Part shown: positions 52,701 to 61,700 of the stretch, piece after piece
Layout: every line of letters begins with the position of its first letter
How positions within the stretch are numbered: position 1 is the stretch's first letter
From: Ifrita kowaldi
Lineage: Eukaryota > Chordata > Aves > Passeriformes > Cinclosomatidae
Reading direction: 5' to 3'
Assembly (NCBI GenBank): GCA_013398055.1
Contig: VZRS01007399.1
Coordinates: 259,004 to 323,003, forward strand
Length of the DNA stretch: 64,000 nt
Program-made: the position numbers and the translations under genes
Notes under the pieces: generated by a model
Database searches by the model: none
What the model was told of the DNA's origin: nothing
What the model saw: only the letters and a program-made list of their open reading frames with translations

Positions 52701-55700
52701 TCCCGCTCTTGAAAGGCCCAATCCCTCCTACACTTGGCTACTTCTGCTTCCTGGATAGCTTCCTTTAGTTCTTGTGACATTGCCTCATATTGTTTCCGAA
52801 GCATTTCAATTTCTTTGTTTGCTCTTTCTATGTCTAGGGTAGCAGAATCTTGTATCTAGAAATTAAGAAACACAGAGAAGTATTTTAGGCACAATTTTTA
52901 CGTACTTACGCACAAACAGCTTTTACTACGCGTATGTTGCCTGATGTATTCAATTCTTACATTTTCATGAAAAATATTCATTTATTTTAACAGCAACTCT
53001 GGGAGGGTGGGAGGAAAGATAAAACCTGTTGTAATGCATTTCGTCCAGCAGCACACAGATTTGTACGACTACATAAATAAGAATCCTCACTTCAAAATAA
53101 CATCAGTGAATGTTTCATTTTTAAGAGATGACATTCTATATTTCAATCTTGTTCTGCTCAGCAGACAGAAGAAAACCTACAAGTATACTTAGAAATCAGA
53201 CCCACTACTATATGCAGTAGCAACACATACTTCCTGCGTTAACACCTGTTATTTACCCTGGGACAACAATCCCAAGACTTGGGATTCAGACAGGTCCCTT
53301 AATTCCAAAGCAATGAAATTGAAGAGCAATGGTATTGAAAGAAAGTTTTTATTTAATGCTTCTTCTTTTAGATAATAATTACTTCATTCTTAAGTTAGCT
53401 TGTCCCTCTGAAATTCTCTATTCTGAACAGGAAAGATGGTGACAACAGTAAGACAAATACACAGAGAAAACTCCAAGCCTGCAGCACAATAACACAAGCC
53501 AAGTACAACAGTACAGCCCACCACAAGCTGTGGGCTTACAAACAACTGCACGTAGTTAATCTCAAGAACATAAATGAAACTAATGAATCTAGACTTGTTG
53601 ACTTACAATTTGGTTAAAATGTAAACTTTTTCTATTTATATTTACAAACAGAAACTTAATATGAAGCACAGCTGTATTTCTTCCAAACAAGAATTTCTGT
53701 CCATGTGTCTGGAAGAACACATATGCATATGTATGTATTTTAGAGTGACTCGAGGAAAAGAGGGAAGACTCCCAATGTGCCCAGACCTTTAATCTCCTGC
53801 AAGTTACTGACCTAACTAAGCTAAGAAAGAAAAAAGGCATCAGTGAAGCCTTGCAATACCTGACGGGCTTGATAATATTCCCTTAGCAGATGGTCTCTCT
53901 GGATGATAGCTTCAGTTCTCTCTTTCCTGGCAACATCTCTTTCTTCCTTCACTGTCTCTATATCTTTGCAAGCTTGATCAAGCTCCTTCTGGGCCTCAGC
54001 TTTGTCCTTCACTTCATGACAGTATTTTTCCAGTAACTCATTCCTCTCACAAATCGCTCGATCTCTTTCCACTAGAGCAGAGTTTAGTTCCTAAAACAAG
54101 ATCCGTTGTTTGCAGTAGATTAGGTTCAGAAGGAAATAGTTCATCTTTCCAATTGGACACATGTCATTACACCTTAAAAGCCTAGAGAGTTTACCACTAA
54201 AGTTCTGAAAAATGGGAGCAGATCACATTACATGCAAGTAAGTACTAGCAAAGAATATTAAATGTGGTATTAAAAATATCACACCATCACATGAGCACAG
54301 TGCTTTGTCAAAAGTAAACAAGATTCTGGGAGCGCTCATAGCTTTGAGGACCCTAAATGAAAAAAGGTTATTAACCAGACAGACTTGGTGTTTTAAAAAA
54401 AAATGTTGTTAAATATGGTGAAGGGTAAAAAAATATTACAAATATTTTTAAACAACTGCTTCAATTTTACAGGACTGAATAACTTAGACAACCCAGCCAC
54501 ATAAGCACCTTACCACTTCTCCATAATTTTAAAGGAACATTGAAGTTATACGCCATTAAGATACCAATGTGCTACAGAATGTTCGAAGATAAAACTACAA
54601 TATTCTATGAAGCAGAATGACCGTACATCTTAAGTGTGGAATTCAACTGCACTGTAATAAAAAAGATAAGGCAAATGTAGACGTTCTAAAACAGAACCTG
54701 CCCTTCTAGAATTATTTAAATTAGGCTTCCCATTAAAAGAATGGGTCATTGAAATGATCCAATTTCATGCCACTAAATTTTCAGATGGCTCAGCTCTCTA
54801 GAAGCATTCAGTCAACAGCTACAAAGAAGTCCTGCTACACACAGGCACTCCTAGCTGGAAACTACTGATGTTTTGATCGCAAAAAACTCAACAGAGACAG
54901 CTGATATCTCAAAATCAAAAGAAAGAAAGGGTTCAAGTGCTTAAGGATGGAAAGATACCATGTCATAAACTGATTTTCATTCTCCCTCTACAATTTGCAA
55001 AGAATAAAATTGAATATTTAAAGCACAGCTGACAATTGCATTTTGCTGTACTAACAGAATGGTTTTTGAGATATGTATCTAATTAAGACTAGTCAGACTA
55101 TTAACGATGACATTAAGAGAGCTATTTTTGCTGTAGAGTAACAGACAAGCACTAGAAGTAATGACTTTGTCAGTGAATCTCAATTACCAGACCACCCAAG
55201 TGCTTTCAACACCAGTAACACTCCTTGCTCAGTACCTCTGAAAAGAGAAAAATCCCTGAACTGTCTGTTGCTGCAGACAAGTTTTAGTACGGAAAACAGC
55301 ATTTTGCACAGTTTAACTATAGTTTGTATAAAACTTGCATTCAAATGTGTGTATAGAACTTACAGAAAAATGTAAAGCCTTTTCCCACAAGCAGCTGAGA
55401 TAAAAAGTCACAAGGAAGGCAAAAGGGAAAGTTCTCAGCAAGACCTTCACTAAACAAGTATTTACAGTTTTTTAAAGTGATTGGAAAAAATACACGCTAC
55501 CACAGTTTAATTCAGCATGCTCAATATAAACCATCCCAATAAGAGGAGCCATTGCCTCCAGTGGTCAGTGGTAAAATTTCACCTCTGTCTTTTTCCTGTG
55601 ACATTTGCACAGAATTACAACATGACAGCACAGGGAAATGTGCCATTTGGCACTGACTAGAACAGCTTCTGTTTGAAAACAGTAGAGCAGTTTGAGTCGA

Positions 55701-58700
55701 ATGATTCTGAATTTGTGAATTATTTTTATGTTTTAAGGAAGTTCTCACATCTGAATATAGCATAAGGACAAAATATAACAGACCTGTTAAACAGAGGGGA
55801 AAACCGACTATCACTGAGATGAAACAAAACATTCTAAGTATTTGCCAGAGAAAAAGATTATGCCAAACAAAAAAACATCATTGGAGAAAGGAGAGGAGGA
55901 AATCTATAACATCCAATCCCTGGCTTTGAGTGGCTGAGTTCATAAGAACTTAATCCAAAACTGTCCATTAGTGCAAAAATCATGAGATTTCTCCTATCAT
56001 TTATAACTACCAGAAAATTAGTACATTTTAGATGCCTATTGAACCAATAAGTTTGGGCATGTGTGACTAACAGAAGCTTACATGTCTAACTTGGAAATTA
56101 ACTGTCTGAGCTCATCAGTAGCTGCTCAGACACAATGCCTTTAAAAATGAACCTCTTCTCCATTTCAGTTGTTTTACAGTTTTTCTGGGGCACCAAAGGC
56201 ACACTAGCAAACACAAGCTTCAGAGAAGAAACTACATTTAGAATTACCTATATGGGTTCAGAGCTGTTTCAAACAATCAATTAGCACTACATAACAGGGC
56301 ACTTAAAGGTACTATACATCACAAGAAAAGTGAAAAGCATTAAATTGCCTTTTCAGGGAGCACCAGAACAACCAGGGACTGAGAAGATAATCCCACTTAG
56401 AGGGGACAAATTTCAGGATACTATTTCAAGTGAATCGATACATTCATTGATACATTTTTTCAATGTTTCAAACATTTTCCTCGACAGAACTAGAAAATCC
56501 TTTCTGCATTGAACACAGCTGCAGCAAGTCAGTACTATGTGATGCAAGAACATACCTCTTTACAAGAAGAAGAGTTAGCTACAGGAAAGAAAAACAGGAA
56601 GAAAAAGACAACTCACAGTACAGTTATTTTACACCTTTCAGAACATTACAGAAGCACTTATTTCTGCTTGCTGAAGGGCCAGCACTGGAGGTGAGGAAAA
56701 ATGCAATGCCTCTGCCTTGCACCTCACTCACCAGTCCTAGGCTCTTGCTGATTCTTGTTCTAACACCCCTTTAAGTCAATACCTATGTATTTAAAATTTT
56801 AATTCCCTGTCCCTTAAGGCACTTTGGCAAATTACTCATAGTGCTACAATGACAGATACAACAAATTGGAGTGGAATGACTAATTGTGGCTATTTCCGTG
56901 AGTAACCTACCCTGATGCCTACCCTACCACTGAAATCAAGACATTTTGATTGGCTTAAATGCTTTGATGAAAGTAGAAGAGGTATGAAACATATTAAAAC
57001 CTCAGTCACTGTAGAGCTGAATTACTGAGCTGACAAATATGTAGAGCTGAAAAATATGGCTTCTTAAAATCAGAATTTAGTCATTTTTAGAAGCTCTGAT
57101 GTCACATGCCACAATCCACATTATGTTCCTCAAAAAACGGTGTTATTTGTTTGAAAGAAAGCTCCACGCCTTAATTTTTTTGTAAGAGTATTTTGTTGAG
57201 ATGTAATGCTGTGAAAAGAGTAAAATGAGATTTATAAGAAATGGAATACACTTGCTTGTATCTATTTCATGCTAAATTAAGTATTTGTAAACGAAATAGT
57301 CAAGTGAATGCATGTCAGCGGAAATGAAACTGAGCAGCAAATTGTGTTCTGGAAATCATAACAGCTTCATTCTGACATGGCTGTGATAAAAGCATTTCAA
57401 GACCACATTGCTGAAAAATAGAAAGTTCTGGTTTCATACACTTTAAGGCATGCCTGAATTCTAAAGAAAAAAAATCTTCAAAATATCCTCTTTAACTTAT
57501 AAGCAGTAGAGGGGCAAATGAGTAAGAACATGCACGTCAGCACAGGCTTTGCATAAGTATTTCAGATGACTTGATCATGTACCATCTTAAGCCACAGCAG
57601 ATAGTATCCAGTGGTTCCTGTAGAGGTTAAAAGTTTAAAATAATGAGTATTTAGAGCTATACACCATTACTTAAGAAGGTATAAAAGACTAAGACAGAAA
57701 GTATATATAAAAGACTAACACAAAGGAAAGGATGCAGAACAGAATTAAGTCAAGTGAATAGAAAATTTCAACTGGCAGGTACTCTGTTCAAATTTGGAAG
57801 CTCGATAAATTGACAGTAAAAAGGACTGCTATAGGAAAACATCAGAAAACAACTTCCTCTTTGCAGTGGATTCCTATTTTCCATTAATCAGTCATACATT
57901 CCTGATTCCAGCATCAACAGCATATACTCATTTTCCTTCCCCATTAAAACAATAGGTTAGTACCTGTCTTAAAGCTTCCATCTCTTCACTGGCCACTCTT
58001 TTCTCAGAAGAGGTGTTCTTCAGCTTGGACTCTGCAAGCTCCAGCTCTGTCTGAAGCTTATCTACCTCTTTGATTACTTGGTCTCTCTCACTCATTATGA
58101 GGCGGTACTCATTGAAAACGGAATCCCTTTCTTCCTTGTATTTTTCTGCATCCTTGGCTGCTTTCAGCTGCATTGTTTTGAACCTTGTCACCTCTGACTG
58201 TAATCGCTCCATCTCTCTCTGCAACTCTTTGTTTTGTGCTGTGGCGTTGCTTAGTTCCTGCTGTACTGATTCGAACCTAAAAACAAGTGGAAATACCAGT
58301 AAGACAGTTGTTACTCATTTTCATACATTAAGGATCTGGCTGGGTAACCAAATGTATCCACTGGTAAAACAACCATGGAAGACTTCTTAAAAAATGTATT
58401 CTCTGTTCTGCAAAATAACCACTGCTTTAGAAACATTAGTGAACCTTAAGGGATATTAGAGAACTTCTTTAAGGATTGAACCATAACAATTGTGAGGAAC
58501 CATTTACAAATGTGGAAAAAAACATTTTTTGGCTTTGGTCTGTAGGAGTTGTGTATCACCCCTAACAGTCAATGAAAACATTCTTAACACACCCATGGAT
58601 GCTCTTTGCAGTTCTTGTGTATGCTGATGCTCTTCCTACCCTATATGTATAAGCTTGGTATCAAGGAGCAGAGAGGGGGGATAAACGTGGTATAACAGTG

Positions 58701-61700
58701 TCTGTGCCCTTCTTTTTTAACACATGCACTGCTCGTAGCAGCACCTTCTCAGTGAAGCAAGACTCCCAAACCCCTGCAGCCAGAGAACTCTGCTGCCAGC
58801 CCAAAGTCCTGTCTCACAGCTCCTCCTAGTCTGCAATTCTAATACCATGAAAAGTTAACTTAAGCTTGAGATGATCTTCATTTGCAAAACACCTTTAGAA
58901 ATTATATTCCCTTACTGATTTGCTTTTATATTTAAATAAGGATATATATATACAGGCTCACCATGCACTAAAGAGTTTGTCTGGAACAAAGTCGGAGCTT
59001 AAACAAAATTCTGGTTATATTTGACTCCTGTATCTACAACTAAAAATAAACATAGGTTGAAAAGCAGAGTATCCCTTTCTGATATGAGCTAAACAATGGC
59101 TAAAATTCCTCATACAATTCCAAAACCATAACTGGGAAACCCTTTTCTTAAGAAAATGCACCATTTCTCCAAATTAACATCCCCATCACATATTCTAGAA
59201 CCTTTCATAAATTTTTATAAAAATACGCTTGTTTACTCATCACACCAAGATTACATACACGAGAGGAAAATCCTAGAAAAAAGATTAGAAAGGTATTTGT
59301 GATTCTACCACAATGAAAATAAGATGCTACATTGGAATTGATACCTTAAAGGTATCAAAACTTGGTTATACCTCCGAAGAGAGGATGAATATTGCTGCTG
59401 GAAATGAATTGCTGTGTCCCTTTGCTTCATTAGCATGTCAATCTGTTTCTGAAGACGTCTGTTCTCCTCCTCAGCCTGTTCCAGGCGGCTCAGATCCGTG
59501 TTGTGACTCGCAATCTTCTCATTGTACCGTTTCCTCAGGGCATCATAGTCCTTCTTCACACCCTCCAGCTTGTCCATTGCTGTATCGTAAAGTTTGTTTA
59601 ATATCTCTGATGATCCATTTTGCTTCATAACCTTAAAAAAATGCCAGAAACTCTATCAATAACCTTTACCATGAATCAGTTCAAGAAATTTGATTTAAAA
59701 TACATACAGAAGAAACAAAATTAGAACAAAAATATATCAACCAATTTTAGCAACCATTCTTTTTAATGACTAAGGAAAGACTGAACCTCTTCTAAGTGCC
59801 ACTGTTACTCTAAGCATTATTACATTTGCTTTCTGTCTGTTTTATCACAAGTGCACTAGTGTATGAAAATCTCTCTCTAATGGCAATCGTTATGAACACG
59901 TATAAAAACCATGTTGTTTTTGAAGTATTTGTAGTTTTAACAAGAGGTAATCACTACTTGATAACCAAGATGATAGTGGTAATTTAGGAGATGTCCACGA
60001 GGTGGCATTCCTGATAGGTTGCCTGTATCCTCTAAGAATGAATTAAATAATTAAAAACTTAATGAGAATAAAATCTAGCCAAAATATGTTGTACACTCAG
60101 GCATATTATTTTAATATTCATACAATATTTCTTCTGAGAACTTCCCACAGAGGTTTGTGTTTCAAAAACCATACATAAAATATGAACAGGAAAAGAAAAA
60201 TCCATTTAAACATGAATAAACCTGGCCTGAATCTTAGTTTTAAATTAATTTACATCAACGTAGGAATCTTGCTGTAAATCGCAACACTGATGATACATGA
60301 CCAGCAACAACCTAAGAAAGCCCTAATGAGTGTCAGCAAATCTAGTCCTTGTTCATTCTCAAAAGGCAAAAAATAGGCCTGAAATAAAGCCTAAAGCCTT
60401 TTTTTTTCATTCTATGCTCCTTTTTTCTGGTTTTGTCTTTTAAATTGAAATCTGGCCCTGATGGAGCAGTGGGAAGAAACAGGAATGCACTACATAGAGA
60501 GGTGCCAGGAATTATATAATACTAACATTAGCCTACAAAGATATGTTCCTAACTATCTGAAAATAAAAAGTACAAAAAAATAGAAGGAAAAAAGACAGAA
60601 AACATGAGCTCTATAAAAATTTGAAACCCAACACACAGCAGCTATCCTGCACAAATTGGCTCCTCATCTTCTTTTGTATTTTATATTCAGAGTAAGGACC
60701 AGTTCCTGAACATGGAGGAACCTGGATGCCTGCAGACCAGAAGGGAAGGGGAGAGCAAGAGGCTGCCCACTCTTCATTGCACAGAGGTAGAGGCCAACAA
60801 CTGTCATTGTTAATAAACCACCTTGCTACACAGGCAAGATAACAGAGACTAAAGTTCTTCAGTCTGACATTGGTCTCCTTTAACTAACCAAGATATGTAA
60901 AAATGGCCCTGGAACAAGACCGCACTTGTGCTATTTCCACACACATCCCAATCCTCAACAGATTCAGCAGCATAACCTGCACAGAGCTGGACACATAATT
61001 GGCCAGAATGCTTCATGAACCATTTCAGATAAGCTAAACATGTGGTAAAATGTAGGCATACACAAAATATAAATACATAGATTTAAACCCACTCAAGAAG
61101 GCCATTTTCCTGAAGACTACTTCTCAAAGGAGTTTAAGAACAGGTTTGAGAACAAACTATTTAGGAATCCAAACAGAAACAAACCACTTCTCATCATCTA
61201 AAGCATATATGGAATGTATTGATTTTGAAAACACACTAAATAATTACCAAAAAGCAAGACTAATATAGAAGAAATTGGATGGAATTCAGCATAAAATTGC
61301 TAAAAGAGATTTGACAGAGGAAGATGGACCCACCAGTGCAATAAACGTCTCCCGTTCAAAATCGTAGTCTGAAAGAAAGTAAATAGTCCCAGCTGGCCCA
61401 AGAAACACAGCCGTGGCAACATGAAACTCCATATGTGAGCAGCAGAAACTTAAGCTGGTCAGCTGCTACACAGCAAATCCATGACAATCCCACACAAAGA
61501 GTAATTTGATCAAAAGCTTTTGCTCTCTGAGGCCACCAAGATGTATTTTGTTATGGCCTGACAACAGAACAACACGTCACAGGGATCAACACAGAGTTAG
61601 ACTAATTCATATGAGAAATTACAGGGACAAGATAAGACTTTGGCACCCCTTCAAGATACCATGATTCACTCTGACAGGCTGAGAAATGGAGTTACACAAT

